Shown here: in pieces, positions 34,747 to 45,022 of the stretch
Layout: each line of letters starts with the position of its first letter
How positions within the stretch are numbered: position 1 is the stretch's first letter
Source: an uncultured Bacteroidota bacterium
GTDB taxonomy: Bacteria; Bacteroidota; Bacteroidia; Flavobacteriales; Flavobacteriaceae
Length of the DNA stretch: 64,000 bases
Reading direction: 5' to 3'
Assembly (NCBI GenBank): GCA_902618245.1
Contig: CACMZR010000001.1
Coordinates: 124,001-188,000 of the forward strand
Notes under the pieces: generated by a model
Databases searched by the model: none
The model's input: only the letters and a program-made list of their open reading frames with translations
Told to the model about the DNA's origin: nothing
Program-made: the position numbers and the translations under genes

Positions 34747-35904
34747 TTATTTTAAAGTAGAGTTTAATTTTAAAGCAGCATCCATGTAACGGTAAATGTC
34801 AGGAGTAAAGTCACTTTTTGAGTCATCTTTAGGACCTTTACTTTTTCCTAGACGAACTAAAATTAAATTTTCATCAGGGAAAGTTATAACGTATTGACCT
34901 AGGTGGCCTCGCTCCATAAAAACGTTATGATTTTTATATTCCTCCAACCACCAACCATATCCATATTCGTCACTTTCAGAAAATCGTGGTCTTAGTGATT
35001 TGGCTATAAAGCTTGAATCTAGAAGCACCTCACCATTCCATCTGCCATGATCTTTGTAAAGTTTTGCTAGACGCGCAAAATTTTTTGCACTAGAAGCAAT
35101 ACAACAAAAAGCTTTTTCAACTCCTTTTTCAGCACTGTCAACTTGCCAATAGCTTTCAAATTCGTTACCCATTGGGTTCCATAGAGTTTCATATAAGTAG
35201 TCTGTTAAGTTTTTCCCAGTTGCGTTTGCAATCACCATTCCTAGCAATTGTGTAGCACCGCTTTTGTAAATAAATTTCTTTCCAGGTTCTATTTCTATGG
35301 GCTGATCTAGCATTAGTTTATTGAGATCTTTAACGAAATAGGAGGCTGCAGTAACTGAAAAAGGGGAATAGTAAGCTTCATCCCAACGAAGACCTGAAGC
35401 CATACTTGACAAATCACCGACGGTAACTTGGTCTGAGAAGGGCCCTTTTAATTCAGGAATAAAATCTTTTGCCTTTTGATCGAGATTATTGATGTATCCT
35501 TGCATGATAGCCTTGCCAAGTAGTGCAGATACATAACTTTTTGACATTGAAAACGAATTACTTTTAGAGCTAGGTTTATAACCGTCATAATATTTTTCAA
35601 AAAATACACTGTCGTTTTTAATTAAAACAAAGGCTACTGTTTTTGTTTCTTTTAAAAAATCTTTGAAATCGTTGTCTAGTGAAATGCTATTAAACTTTTT
35701 GTGCTTAGGCCATGGAGTGGGGTTTTCTGAAGCAGGCAAAGTATGGTTATCATATACCTTATAATCAGATATATAAGCGGTAACGTGACCAGTTAAATAG
35801 ATTTTAGAAACACCACGCAGTATATAATTATATTTTGAAATATAAAGAAGACCTATAAGGATCAGTATAATGAACCCTAAATATGAGAGAATTTTTTTTA
35901 CCAT
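34747..35904 (-). CDS. membrane-anchored serine hydrolase (class C beta-lactamase family)
   Basis: A 385-residue protein with an N-terminal membrane segment (MVKKILSYLGFIILILIGLLYIS). The serine beta-lactamase-like fold is supported by the S-x-x-K nucleophile motif in SMSKSYVSALLG, the Y-x-S in FIYKSGATQLLG and the late HLGQY triad-like element. Such proteins act as peptidases or esterases as often as on beta-lactams. The ATG at 35904 is preferred over a TTG 12 bases upstream. It is convergent with the amine oxidase gene, with 5 bp between stops. Confidence 0.85.
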   Translation of the reverse strand: MVKKILSYLGFIILILIGLLYISKYNYILRGVSKIYLTGHVTAYISDYKVYDNHTLPASENPTPWPKHKKFNSISLDNDFKDFLKETKTVAFVLIKNDSVFFEKYYDGYKPSSKSNSFSMSKSYVSALLGKAIMQGYINNLDQKAKDFIPELKGPFSDQVTVGDLSSMASGLRWDEAYYSPFSVTAASYFVKDLNKLMLDQPIEIEPGKKFIYKSGATQLLGMVIANATGKNLTDYLYETLWNPMGNEFESYWQVDSAEKGVEKAFCCIASSAKNFARLAKLYKDHGRWNGEVLLDSSFIAKSLRPRFSESDEYGYGWWLEEYKNHNVFMERGHLGQYVITFPDENLILVRLGKSKGPKDDSKSDFTPDIYRYMDAALKLNSTLK

Positions 35905-36038
35905 TTGTTTGTGCAAATCTAATATTTTTTAAAACCTAAATTACCTAACTACAGTTACAAATTTTAATTAAACTGAAGTCAACTTATTTTTTTAAAAACT
36001 TATATTAGTTCTGTGGTAATTATTCGAATTTAAAGTAA

Positions 36039-36959
36039 ATGAAACAATTTGACTGGAAAGGCGTAATGCCTGCAATAACAACTCAATTTGATAAAAATGG
36101 GGTATTGGATTTAAAGGCTTTCAGAAATAATTTATCTAATCAAATAAAAGCAGGAGTACATGGGATAATACTTGGTGGTACATTAGGTGAGGCGAGTACA
36201 CTTAAAGATTTAGAGAAAAAAGAACTTCTAGTAACTACTTTGGATGAGGTAAACGGCAAAATTCCTGTTATAATGAATATTGCTGAACAAGCTACCTCAA
36301 AAGCGGTAGAGTTAGCAAAAGAACTTGAGGCTGAGGGGGCAGATGGATTAATGCTGCTACCTCCTATGCGCTACAAAGCAAATGATCAAGAAACAGTAGC
36401 ATATTTTTCATCAGTCGCATCATCAACAAGTCTACCTATAATGATATATAATAATCCTGTTGATTACAAAATTGAAGTAACCTTAGATATGTTTGAAAAA
36501 CTAAAAGAGCACAAAAATATATCCGCTGTAAAAGAGTCTACTAGAGATGTAACAAATATAACTAGGATGATTAACCGCTTCGGCGACCGTTTTAAAATCT
36601 TATGTGGTGTGGATACAATTGCAATGGAAACCTTACTTATGGGAGCAAGTGGTTGGGTTGCTGGACTAGTAGATGCCTTTCCAGAAGAAACTGTTGCAAT
36701 ATATACCTATTGTAAGAAAGGAGAACTAGATAAAGCACGATCAATTTTTAGGTGGTTTTTACCTTTATTAGAACTGGATATCTCTCCTCAGCTAGTTCAA
36801 AATATCAAATTGTGTGAAGTGGCTACTGGAATGGGAACAGGTCATGTAAGACCCCCTAGACTTCCTCTTCAAGGAGAAGAACTTGAAAGAGTGAATAAGA
36901 TTATTAAAACAGGCCTTGCAAAAAGACCTAAAGATTTAGATTACAAAAAGTACTTATGA
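36039..36959 (+). CDS. DapA-family lyase, probable pyrroline-4-hydroxy-2-carboxylate deaminase
   Basis: A 306-residue class I aldolase of the dihydrodipicolinate-synthase family. The Schiff-base lysine is K165 in SAVKESTRD, and Y137 of IYNNP is the conserved partner. GGTLGEASTL is the substrate loop. In the hydroxyproline pathway the family member deaminates delta-1-pyrroline-4-hydroxy-2-carboxylate to alpha-ketoglutarate semialdehyde. That role is inferred from the three genes downstream, which supply the other steps. Its stop overlaps the next start by 4 bp. Confidence 0.8.
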   Translation: MKQFDWKGVMPAITTQFDKNGVLDLKAFRNNLSNQIKAGVHGIILGGTLGEASTLKDLEKKELLVTTLDEVNGKIPVIMNIAEQATSKAVELAKELEAEGADGLMLLPPMRYKANDQETVAYFSSVASSTSLPIMIYNNPVDYKIEVTLDMFEKLKEHKNISAVKESTRDVTNITRMINRFGDRFKILCGVDTIAMETLLMGASGWVAGLVDAFPEETVAIYTYCKKGELDKARSIFRWFLPLLELDISPQLVQNIKLCEVATGMGTGHVRPPRLPLQGEELERVNKIIKTGLAKRPKDLDYKKYL

Positions 36960-38494
36960 TAAAAGTTGGGAACTTGGTTGGAGGTATTTGGCAAACAAAT
37001 CCAAAAGCTAAAACATTTCAAACGTTTAATCCAAAAACAAAAAAGTCTATTTCAAATGAATTCGAAGAGGCCAATAAAGATCAAATCGATCAAGCAGTTA
37101 AGAAAGCCAGTTTAAGTTTTGAATTTTTTTCTGAAACCTCTTTTTCAGAGAGAATAGAGTTTTTAAAAGCAATTCAAAAACAGCTCAACCTTAAAAAAGA
37201 TGAAATTTTAAATATTTATCAGCTGGAATCAGCCCTTCCTAGTGCTCGTGCTGAGGGAGAATTTCAAAGGACTTTGGGACAAATTCAAGAATTTATCGAG
37301 CTTTTAGCTTTAGGATCTTTTATTAATCCAATAATAAATACAAACGGACCAGATTTAAGAAAAATGCTTTTCCCCATTGGACCTATTGCTGTATTTGGGG
37401 CAAGTAATTTCCCACTTGCTTTTTCAACTGCTGGTGGAGATACGATTTCTGCATTTGCAGCTGGATGTCCAGTTATAGTAAAAGCGCATCCTTTCCATGC
37501 AGGGACAAGTGCTCTTGTCGCTGAAGCTATCTTAAATGCAATTGAATATTGCAGCTTACCATTAGAAATATTTTCCCACTTAGGTGGAATGTCTTATAAT
37601 GTTGGTAGCGAACTTGTAAATCATTCAGCATTAAAAGGATTAGGATTTACAGGAAGTTTTATTGGTGGAAAAGCATTATATGATTTGGCCCAAAAAAGGG
37701 AAGAGCCTATACCTGTTTTTGCTGAGATGGGAAGTGTAAATCCAATTTTTGTTACAGAAAAAAGATTAGATAACGACAAAAATCTATCAGATACTTTGGC
37801 ACAATCAATTGTTTTAGGCACAGGTCAGTTTTGTACTAATCCTGGTATAATAATTTTTTGCGATTCTAAAGACAAAAGTGATATTGTTACACAGGTGAAT
37901 CAAAAATTAAAACAAATGGAATTACCTCCTATGGTTCATCTAAATATTGAGAGTAATTATCTAAAAAAAATTGAAGATCTAAATAATATAAAGGGCTTAA
38001 AGATTTATAAACAGTCTGAAAATATTGCTACTTTAGGATTAATTTCAGCTTCAGTGTTGCTAGAAAATAAAGAACTACTAGACGAAGTTTTTGGGCCTTT
38101 TAGTCTATTTGTAAAATGTAACTCTGTTGAGCAAATGAATGAATTGGCTAAAATTATGCCTGGTCAATTGACGGGGACTCTTTTATCAGATAAAAATGAC
38201 CATGTCGGATTAAAAAAAATAGTAAACCAGATTAAAAATAAAGTAGGAAGATTACTTTTTGAAGGTGTTCCTACAGGTGTTGCTGTTACTAAAGCGATGC
38301 AACATGGAGGTCCTTATCCAGCTTCAACAGACGGACGTTTTACTTCAGTAGGCACTGATTCCATATACCGTTGGCTAAGACCAATTGTTTTCCAAGACTG
38401 TCCTAATGTCTTACTCCCACCGGCTTTAAAAGATGAAAACCCTCTAGCTTTAGAAAGGTCAGTTAATGGGCAAATGACTAAAAAGGCAATATGA
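36956..38494 (+). CDS. alpha-ketoglutarate semialdehyde dehydrogenase
   Basis: A 512-residue NAD(P)-dependent aldehyde dehydrogenase. Catalytic C293 is in GTGQFCTNPG and E257 in FAEMGSVNP. The cofactor loop is FTGSFIGGKAL, and the N-terminal FGASNFPLAF is typical of the 2,5-dioxovalerate branch (KGSADH), which has a C-terminal extension like the one here (PIVFQDCPN...). It would oxidise alpha-ketoglutarate semialdehyde to alpha-ketoglutarate, the final step of hydroxyproline or pentose catabolism. It overlaps both neighbours by 4 bp, indicating translational coupling. Confidence 0.9.
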   Translation: MIKVGNLVGGIWQTNPKAKTFQTFNPKTKKSISNEFEEANKDQIDQAVKKASLSFEFFSETSFSERIEFLKAIQKQLNLKKDEILNIYQLESALPSARAEGEFQRTLGQIQEFIELLALGSFINPIINTNGPDLRKMLFPIGPIAVFGASNFPLAFSTAGGDTISAFAAGCPVIVKAHPFHAGTSALVAEAILNAIEYCSLPLEIFSHLGGMSYNVGSELVNHSALKGLGFTGSFIGGKALYDLAQKREEPIPVFAEMGSVNPIFVTEKRLDNDKNLSDTLAQSIVLGTGQFCTNPGIIIFCDSKDKSDIVTQVNQKLKQMELPPMVHLNIESNYLKKIEDLNNIKGLKIYKQSENIATLGLISASVLLENKELLDEVFGPFSLFVKCNSVEQMNELAKIMPGQLTGTLLSDKNDHVGLKKIVNQIKNKVGRLLFEGVPTGVAVTKAMQHGGPYPASTDGRFTSVGTDSIYRWLRPIVFQDCPNVLLPPALKDENPLALERSVNGQMTKKAI

Positions 38495-39501
38495 ATTCCA
38501 AAGAAAGATTAATTTTTGATTGTATAGATGCCCATACGCAAGGCAATCCGGTACGTCTTGTTAAAGGGCCTAAACCAGAGCTAAAGGGCTCATCTATGGG
38601 TGAGAAAAGAATTCATTTTATAAATGAATTCGATTGGATTCGAACTGGATTAATGTTCGAGCCTCACGGCCACGACATGATGAGCGGTTCATTTTTTTAT
38701 GAGCCAGATAATAAAAAAAATGATCTTGCAGTTTTATTCATAGAAACAAGTGGATGTTTACCTATGTGTGGTCACGGACTTATAGGTACATTGACAATTT
38801 TATTGGAAGAAAGTTTGATCACTCCAAATCAAAAAGGAATATTAAATGTAGAGACTCCAGCTGGACTTGTAAGATGTAGTTACAAACAAGAGGGTAAAAA
38901 AATTAGTGAAATAAAATTTAATAATGTACCTGCATTTTTAGCTGCTTCAGATTTGGAAATAACCTGTTCGGATTTAGGAGTTTTAAAAGTTGATGTTTCC
39001 TATGGAGGAAATTTTTATGCTATAATTGATATTCAAGATAATTTTAGAGGTATTTCAAAATATACTGCATCAGATCTAATCAAATGGAGTAGGGAAATAA
39101 GGGAAAAAATAAACAGAGATCACAATTTTATTCATCCACTGGATAAAAAAATAAATGGATGTAGTCATGTTCTTTGGGCTGGAAAGCCTTCAAAAAAATT
39201 CTCAACAGCCAGCAATGCTGTGTTTTATGGAGATAAAGCTATCGATCGTTCACCTTGTGGAACTGGTACATGTGCACGGATGGCACAATGGTATACAAAG
39301 GGAAAATTAAAAAAAGGTGAGAAGTTTATTCATGAAAGTATTATAGGATCCATTTTTGTTGGAAAAATTGAAAATGAGATAAATATTGGGAAATTTCAAG
39401 GTATTATTCCTAGTATACAGGGGAGTGCTCGAATTACGGGATACAATAAACTAATTTTAGATCCAGAAGATCCTTATGTTAAAGGATTTCAAGTAGTCTG
39501 A
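38491..39501 (+). CDS. 4-hydroxyproline epimerase (proline racemase family)
   Basis: A 336-residue enzyme of the proline racemase superfamily. Both catalytic cysteines are present: C93 in PMCGHGLIG and C256 in RSPCGTGTCA. This makes it a racemase or epimerase rather than a dehydratase (which has Thr at the first site). It would interconvert trans-4-hydroxy-L-proline and cis-4-hydroxy-D-proline, the first step of the pathway. Context with the oxidase, deaminase and KGSADH genes supports hydroxyproline as substrate. Confidence 0.88.
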   Translation: MNSKERLIFDCIDAHTQGNPVRLVKGPKPELKGSSMGEKRIHFINEFDWIRTGLMFEPHGHDMMSGSFFYEPDNKKNDLAVLFIETSGCLPMCGHGLIGTLTILLEESLITPNQKGILNVETPAGLVRCSYKQEGKKISEIKFNNVPAFLAASDLEITCSDLGVLKVDVSYGGNFYAIIDIQDNFRGISKYTASDLIKWSREIREKINRDHNFIHPLDKKINGCSHVLWAGKPSKKFSTASNAVFYGDKAIDRSPCGTGTCARMAQWYTKGKLKKGEKFIHESIIGSIFVGKIENEINIGKFQGIIPSIQGSARITGYNKLILDPEDPYVKGFQVV

Positions 39502-39502
39502 T

Positions 39503-40750
39503 ATGGTCAAAAAAAAAGTTATTGTATTAGGAGGTGGCATAGTAGGTTTATCAACTGCTTATTATCTAATCCAGGAAGGACATGAAGTAACAATTATTGA
39601 TAAGGGTAAATTAGACTCTGGAGCTTCACATGTAAACGCAGGTTATTTAACACCTAGCCACATAGTTCCGATGGCTGCACCAGGAATGATTTCAAAAGGA
39701 ATCAAATGGATGTTTAATGCTAAAAGCCCTTTTTACATAAAACCACGTTTTAATTTAGATCTGATTAGATGGGGTTTAAAATTTATGAAATCTTGTACAA
39801 ATGAGCATGTCCAAAGGTCAATGAAATCCATTCTTGACATAAATCTTTTGAGTAAAAAGTTGTACATAGAAATGCTAAAATCAGAATTATTCGACTTTCA
39901 TCTCGAAACTAAAGGTCTTCTGATGGCATATAAAACCTCTCAAGCCGAAAAAGAAGAATCAGAGGTCTCAAAATGGGCAAAAGATTTGGGGATTAAAGTA
40001 GAGCAATTTTCAAAAGAACAAGTTTTAAAAATACAACCGGATACTGCTATGGATATAGCTGGAGCCTTCTGGTATAAGAGTGATGCACACACAACTCCAG
40101 AGCTATTTATTAATAATTTAAAAGATTATTTAATTAAAAAGGGTGTTAGATTTAAATTAGAGAATACGGTAAAATACTTCCAAAAAAACAACAAACAAAT
40201 TCAGAAAGTAATAACAGATAAAGAAATTTTTGAAGCAGATGAATTTGTTTTGTCAACTGGAGCTTGGTCACAACAAATTCTAAAAGACTTGGGCATCAAA
40301 TTATTAATTCAACCAGGAAAAGGCTACAGGATAAATGTTTACAAATCTACGGGGATAACACTACCAGCAATTCTTTTAGAGTCTAAAGTAGCTGTAACAC
40401 CCATGGACGGTTTCACGCGTTTTGGTGGGACAATGGAGATATCAGGAATAAATGATAGAACCAATATTAAACGTGTTCATGCCATTGCAGATTCAGTAAC
40501 AAAATATTATCCAACTTTAGAAATACCAAAAACTTCCATTATTGATGTTCAAAGCGGTCTTCGACCACTTTCACCTGATGGTCTTCCTTTTATTGGCAGG
40601 CATTCAAAAATTAAAAATATGGTTTTAGCTACGGGTCATTCTATGATGGGATGGAGTTTGGGACCAGCAACAGGACGACTGGTTACTGAAGTTATCTCAG
40701 GTAGAAAAACATCAATGGATTTAAAGCCTTTCTTACCTGAGAGGATCTAA
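39503..40750 (+). CDS. D-amino-acid dehydrogenase-like flavoenzyme (D-hydroxyproline oxidation)
   Basis: A 415-residue FAD protein of the DadA/DAO group. The FAD Rossmann motif VLGGGIVGLSTAYYLIQEG is at the N-terminus, and the C-terminal flavin contact reads LRPLSPDGLPFIG and HSMMGWSLGPATGRL. It would oxidise cis-4-hydroxy-D-proline to the pyrroline that the DapA-family enzyme deaminates. It begins 2 bp after the epimerase stop and ends the operon, converging on hemB with 7 bp between stops. Confidence 0.85.
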   Translation: MVKKKVIVLGGGIVGLSTAYYLIQEGHEVTIIDKGKLDSGASHVNAGYLTPSHIVPMAAPGMISKGIKWMFNAKSPFYIKPRFNLDLIRWGLKFMKSCTNEHVQRSMKSILDINLLSKKLYIEMLKSELFDFHLETKGLLMAYKTSQAEKEESEVSKWAKDLGIKVEQFSKEQVLKIQPDTAMDIAGAFWYKSDAHTTPELFINNLKDYLIKKGVRFKLENTVKYFQKNNKQIQKVITDKEIFEADEFVLSTGAWSQQILKDLGIKLLIQPGKGYRINVYKSTGITLPAILLESKVAVTPMDGFTRFGGTMEISGINDRTNIKRVHAIADSVTKYYPTLEIPKTSIIDVQSGLRPLSPDGLPFIGRHSKIKNMVLATGHSMMGWSLGPATGRLVTEVISGRKTSMDLKPFLPERI

Positions 40751-40757
40751 TGAATTT

Positions 40758-41729
40758 TTAAATTAATTTTACAGCTTCTTCAGCAAAATATGAAGCGATC
40801 ATTGAAGCTCCAGCACGTTTAAAACTTAAAAGTTGTTCCATCATTATTTGATCATGGTCTAACCAACCCCTTTCAGCCGCGGCTTTGAGCATTGCATATT
40901 CCCCACTCACTTGGTATGCTGCAAGGGGAGCAGAGATATTTTCCTTTAGATCTCTAATGATATCTAGATATGCTATACCTGGTTTTATCATAATAATATC
41001 AGCTCCTTCATCAATATCCCTTTGAGCCTCAACGATTGCCTCTTTTCTGTTTCCAAAGTCCATTTGATAAGTTTTCTTATCACCAAATCCTGGTGCAGAA
41101 TCTAAGGCATCCCTAAATGGACCGTAAAAACTGGAAGAATATTTAGCACTATAGCTCATAATTACTGTATCCTGATAGTTTTCTGATTCCAAGAGTTGCC
41201 TTATTTTTAAAATTCTCCCATCCATCATATCGCTTGGGGCAACAACATCGGCACCTGCTTCTGCATGTGATAATGCCATTTTTGATAAAACAGCAATAGT
41301 TTTATCATTAATAATTTTTCCCTTCTCGACAATTCCATCATGACCATATGAGGAATATGGATCGAGTGCAACATCAGTCATTACGACCATATCTGGAACA
41401 GCATCTTTCACCTTTTTTATTGCGCTGTGCATCAAACCTCCAGAATTTAATGCTTCTAAACCTTTGTTGTCTTTTAATTTCTCAGAAATTTTAACAAAAA
41501 TCAAAACTGATTTTAATCCCAGATTCCATAGATTTTTAATATGTTCTGGGATTAAATCGAGTGTTATTCTATAGTAACCAGGCATTGAAGGTATTTTTTC
41601 CCTTTTTTGTTTTCCTTCGATAATAAATAATGGAACAATAAAATCATCAGCACTTAATTTGTGTTCTTGCACTAGTGCTCTAAGACTAGGACTACTTCTT
41701 AATCTTCTATTTCTTTGAATTGGATACAT
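40758..41729 (-). CDS. hemB: porphobilinogen synthase (delta-aminolevulinate dehydratase)
   Basis: A 323-residue enzyme that condenses two 5-aminolevulinate molecules to porphobilinogen. The Schiff-base lysines are K196 (in SYSAKYSSSFYGPFR) and K249 (in MIKPG). The three Zn-binding cysteines of the zinc-dependent class are replaced by Ala121, Asp123 and Asp131 (DVALDPYSSYGHD), so this is the zinc-free, magnesium-type form. It is the last gene of the heme operon, after the antiporter gene, with a 5-bp gap. Confidence 0.95.
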   Translation of the reverse strand: MYPIQRNRRLRSSPSLRALVQEHKLSADDFIVPLFIIEGKQKREKIPSMPGYYRITLDLIPEHIKNLWNLGLKSVLIFVKISEKLKDNKGLEALNSGGLMHSAIKKVKDAVPDMVVMTDVALDPYSSYGHDGIVEKGKIINDKTIAVLSKMALSHAEAGADVVAPSDMMDGRILKIRQLLESENYQDTVIMSYSAKYSSSFYGPFRDALDSAPGFGDKKTYQMDFGNRKEAIVEAQRDIDEGADIIMIKPGIAYLDIIRDLKENISAPLAAYQVSGEYAMLKAAAERGWLDHDQIMMEQLLSFKRAGASMIASYFAEEAVKLI

Positions 41730-41734
41730 ATTTT

Positions 41735-43030
41735 TTATTGGTTTTCATTATCGTCTTGTTTTGAATAGTTTGGGTCCAGATCCATTTCTATTGAAACGGA
41801 TTCGTCTTCACTGAATATAGTTTCTTCGATAGGTTGAGTTTTTTTAATTGTTCCTAAAAGCATAACTATCATTGAAGTTAGAATAACTACAAGCAATACA
41901 CGCTCATCAATAATACTCTGATCTAAATTGATGAAATTTATATCCTTTAACTGAATAAATAGTAGAATACTAATTAGACCTCTTGGTGACATATAGGCAA
42001 GTGGACTCGGTTTTAGTTTTAAACTTGTTGTAGCAAAATATAAATAGCGAATAAAAATCATTACCATAATTATTAAAAGACCATAAAATAGTGGGGTAAC
42101 ACTTAAAAAGTCAATTATTTTGATAGAAAATCCAAAAAACAAAAAGAAAAATGTGCGGACTATAAAAGTTGATTCAGCCGTAAGGGTATGAAATTCATTT
42201 AGATCTCTTTCGGAGGCGTCTAGATCAAGATTTCTTTTTAAGAATTTAGGCAGTAAACTCTTAACATTACTTAAAAATATACCAAAAATAAATATAGTTA
42301 CAAGTGCCGGAAGATGAAATAATTTACCAAAAGCATAAACTAAGATGAGTAGTGCTAGAATTAAAAAGAATTTTACTTTACTATTTATTTGGCGCATTAA
42401 TTGAAATAATATGTATGTTATAACAATAGAAATTAATATAACACCAACAATCTGAAGACCAAGTGCAATCAAAGATTCAGCTCCTATTAGTGCTTGATCT
42501 GATTCGAGCTGGCGAAGAGCATAATTAAAAATCATAATTCCTAAAATATCTGAAAAAGTAGATTCGTATACTACAAATTCACGTTCTACTTGCAGTAGAC
42601 TAGATGCAGTAGGTATGGCAACGGCACTGCTTATAATTGCAAAGGGTATAGAAAATAAAATAGCACTTGCTGGTTCCATTTGAAGCACTAATTCGAATAT
42701 TAGATTTAAGGCAAATATATTTGCTATCAGAATAATAAAGGCTGCAAAAAAACCCTTAAGAATTAGTGGTAATTTCTCAACAGTTATTTCTAATTCAATA
42801 GCTCCTTCCAGAACTATCAATATTAATCCTAGAGTACCTAAGACTGGAATCAGATTTTCTAAAAAAGAAAAATTTTCATAATCTGTGAATGATACAAGAA
42901 TTCTTATGATAATACCAGTTGCCATAAGTAAAATGACAGATGGAAATTTAGTTTTCTTAGCAAATGCATCAAATAAATAGGAGAATATTATTAGTAGTGG
43001 TAGAACAAATAAAATTGTAAGTGTGCTCAT
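41735..43030 (-). CDS. cation:proton antiporter (CPA1/CPA2-like)
   Basis: A protein of about 431 residues with roughly twelve transmembrane helices (from MSTLTILFVLPLLIIFSYLF). The Na+/H+ exchanger pattern is present, with a conserved region FAIISSAVAIPTASSLL and the acidic ESTFSDILG motif. A C-terminal acidic tail (about 40 residues) is cytosolic. The ATG at 43030 is preferred over 43060. It is inserted between hemF and hemB in the heme operon, suggesting co-expression, not heme chemistry. Confidence 0.8.
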   Translation of the reverse strand: MSTLTILFVLPLLIIFSYLFDAFAKKTKFPSVILLMATGIIIRILVSFTDYENFSFLENLIPVLGTLGLILIVLEGAIELEITVEKLPLILKGFFAAFIILIANIFALNLIFELVLQMEPASAILFSIPFAIISSAVAIPTASSLLQVEREFVVYESTFSDILGIMIFNYALRQLESDQALIGAESLIALGLQIVGVILISIVITYILFQLMRQINSKVKFFLILALLILVYAFGKLFHLPALVTIFIFGIFLSNVKSLLPKFLKRNLDLDASERDLNEFHTLTAESTFIVRTFFFLFFGFSIKIIDFLSVTPLFYGLLIIMVMIFIRYLYFATTSLKLKPSPLAYMSPRGLISILLFIQLKDINFINLDQSIIDERVLLVVILTSMIVMLLGTIKKTQPIEETIFSEDESVSIEMDLDPNYSKQDDNENQ

Positions 43031-43090
43031 TGAAAACTTAGATAATAAATTAAAATACAAAAAATGTATTTATTGTTTTTTTGTGATTTC

Positions 43091-43993
43091 TCAAACCCAG
43101 TTTTTTGGTTTTTTAAGTACATCTAAAAGTTTTTTTTCTTCACTTCCTTCTTTAGGTTTATGGTTGTATAGCCATTGTACTTTTGGAGGTAGACTCATTA
43201 AAATACTTTCAATACGACCATTTGTTTTTAAACCAAAAAGTGTTCCTTTATCGTGTATAAGATTAAATTCAACATAGCGACCTCTTCTTATCTCCTGCCA
43301 ATTTTTTTGAGCTTGGGTAAAACGATGTTTCATTCTTTTTTTTAAAATTGGCATGTAAGCATCTAAAAAAGATTTTCCAACTGCTGTTACAAAATCAAAA
43401 CGATCTTCTAAACTAAAGTCTTTATCTTTTTTTAGATAGTCAAAAAAAAGACCTCCAACACCACGAGCTTCATAACGATGATGATTAAAAAAATAATTAT
43501 CACACATTTTTTTAAATTCTGAATAATATTCAGGATGAAAATGATCACAAACATTTTTGCAGCTTTGGTGAAAATGTTTCACATCTTCTTCAAAAATGTA
43601 ATAGGGTGTTAAGTCTTGCCCTCCACCAAACCACTGATCGATTATATTTCCCTTTTTATCATACATTTCAAAATACCTCCAATTACCATGAACAGTAGGT
43701 ATCATAGGGTTAAAAGGATGTATCACTAAACTTAATCCACAAGCAAAAAAATCAACTTTATTAACATTAAAATACTTTTGCATACTCTCAGGGAGAGGAC
43801 CGTCAACTGCTGAAATGTTAACTCCTCCCTTTTCAATTACATTTCCATTTTCGATTATTCTACTCCTACCACCTCCACCTTCGGATCTTTCCCATAGATC
43901 CTCATTGAACTTTGCTTTACCATCAATAGACTCTAGCTCTTTTGTGATTTTATCTTGTAAGCCCCTAATAAAATTGTAAAACTGATCTTTCAT
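43091..43993 (-). CDS. hemF: oxygen-dependent coproporphyrinogen III oxidase
   Basis: A 300-residue enzyme that oxidatively decarboxylates coproporphyrinogen III to protoporphyrinogen IX using oxygen. The family blocks GGGGRSRI, PMIPTVHGNWRYFEM, WFGGGQDLTPYY, HHRYEARGVGGLFFDYL and GRYVEFNLIHDKGT are all present. It is downstream of hemE with a 6-bp gap and confirms an aerobic route. No anaerobic hemN is seen in the window. Confidence 0.95.
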   Translation of the reverse strand: MKDQFYNFIRGLQDKITKELESIDGKAKFNEDLWERSEGGGGRSRIIENGNVIEKGGVNISAVDGPLPESMQKYFNVNKVDFFACGLSLVIHPFNPMIPTVHGNWRYFEMYDKKGNIIDQWFGGGQDLTPYYIFEEDVKHFHQSCKNVCDHFHPEYYSEFKKMCDNYFFNHHRYEARGVGGLFFDYLKKDKDFSLEDRFDFVTAVGKSFLDAYMPILKKRMKHRFTQAQKNWQEIRRGRYVEFNLIHDKGTLFGLKTNGRIESILMSLPPKVQWLYNHKPKEGSEEKKLLDVLKKPKNWV

Positions 43994-43999
43994 TCTATT

Positions 44000-45022
44000 T
44001 TAATAATAAGATTTTACAGCATCAACAAAAGCTTTAGCATGATCCACTGGTATGTTTGGAAGTATTCCATGTCCAAGATTAACTATGTAGCGGTCTTTAC
44101 CAAATTCATTTATCATTTTATAAACTGCCTCTGTAATTTCTGGGATAGGAGACAGTAGTCTTGAAGGATCAAAGTTTCCTTGTAAAGTGACTTGTCCACC
44201 CGAAAGATATCGAGCATTCCTTGCCGAACAAGTCCAGTCTACTCCAACTGCAGAAGCACCTGATTTTCCCATATCGTGTAATGCAAACCAACATCCTTTA
44301 CCGAAAATTATGACTGGAATTTTATTTTTAATCTCATCAATTATTTGTTGAATGTAAGGCCATGAAAAAATATTATAATCTTCTGGAGAGAGAATACCTC
44401 CCCACGAATCGAAAATCTGAATTACGTTTACCCCAGAACTTATTTTTTGTTTGAGATATAAAATGGTAGTAGTTGTAATTTTCTGGAGTAAATCATGTGC
44501 AAGTTTAGGCTTACTAAAGCAAAATGCTTTTGCTTTATCAAAGGTTTTTGAACCTTGACCTTGAACGGCATAACATAGTAAGGTCCAAGGTGAACCTGCA
44601 AATCCAATCAACGGTACTCTTTCGTTTAATTCTTTTTGTGTTAGTTTGATTGCATCCATTACATAACCAAGATGCTCCTCGATATCAGGTATTATTAATT
44701 TATCCAAATCTATTTTTGATCTTATTGGATTAGGGATCCACGGTCCTATGTTATCTTTCATTACAACCTCCAATTGCATTGCCTGCAGTACTACTAGTAT
44801 GTCACTAAATAGTATAGCGGCGTCTGGACCAATTTGATCGATTGGCATAAGCGTAATTTTAGTTGCTATTTCAGGTGTCTGGCAGCGGGTAAAAAAGTCA
44901 TACTTATTCTTAAGAGCCATGAAATCTGGAAGATAACGTCCAGCTTGCCGCATCATCCAAACAGGAGGGCGAGTAACTGTTTCACCATTAAGTGCTTTTA
45001 GGAAAAGATTATTTTTTGACAT
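44000..45022 (-). CDS. hemE: uroporphyrinogen decarboxylase
   Basis: A 340-residue enzyme that decarboxylates the four acetate side chains of uroporphyrinogen III. Conserved [13 protein letters not shown] and [11 protein letters not shown] at the N-terminus, the [19 protein letters not shown] block and the C-terminal [13 protein letters not shown] are visible. It overlaps the 3' end of hemD by 14 bp, indicating a coupled operon. Confidence 0.95.
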   Translation of the reverse strand: MSKNNLFLKALNGETVTRPPVWMMRQAGRYLPDFMALKNKYDFFTRCQTPEIATKITLMPIDQIGPDAAILFSDILVVLQAMQLEVVMKDNIGPWIPNPIRSKIDLDKLIIPDIEEHLGYVMDAIKLTQKELNERVPLIGFAGSPWTLLCYAVQGQGSKTFDKAKAFCFSKPKLAHDLLQKITTTTILYLKQKISSGVNVIQIFDSWGGILSPEDYNIFSWPYIQQIIDEIKNKIPVIIFGKGCWFALHDMGKSGASAVGVDWTCSARNARYLSGGQVTLQGNFDPSRLLSPIPEITEAVYKMINEFGKDRYIVNLGHGILPNIPVDHAKAFVDAVKSYY

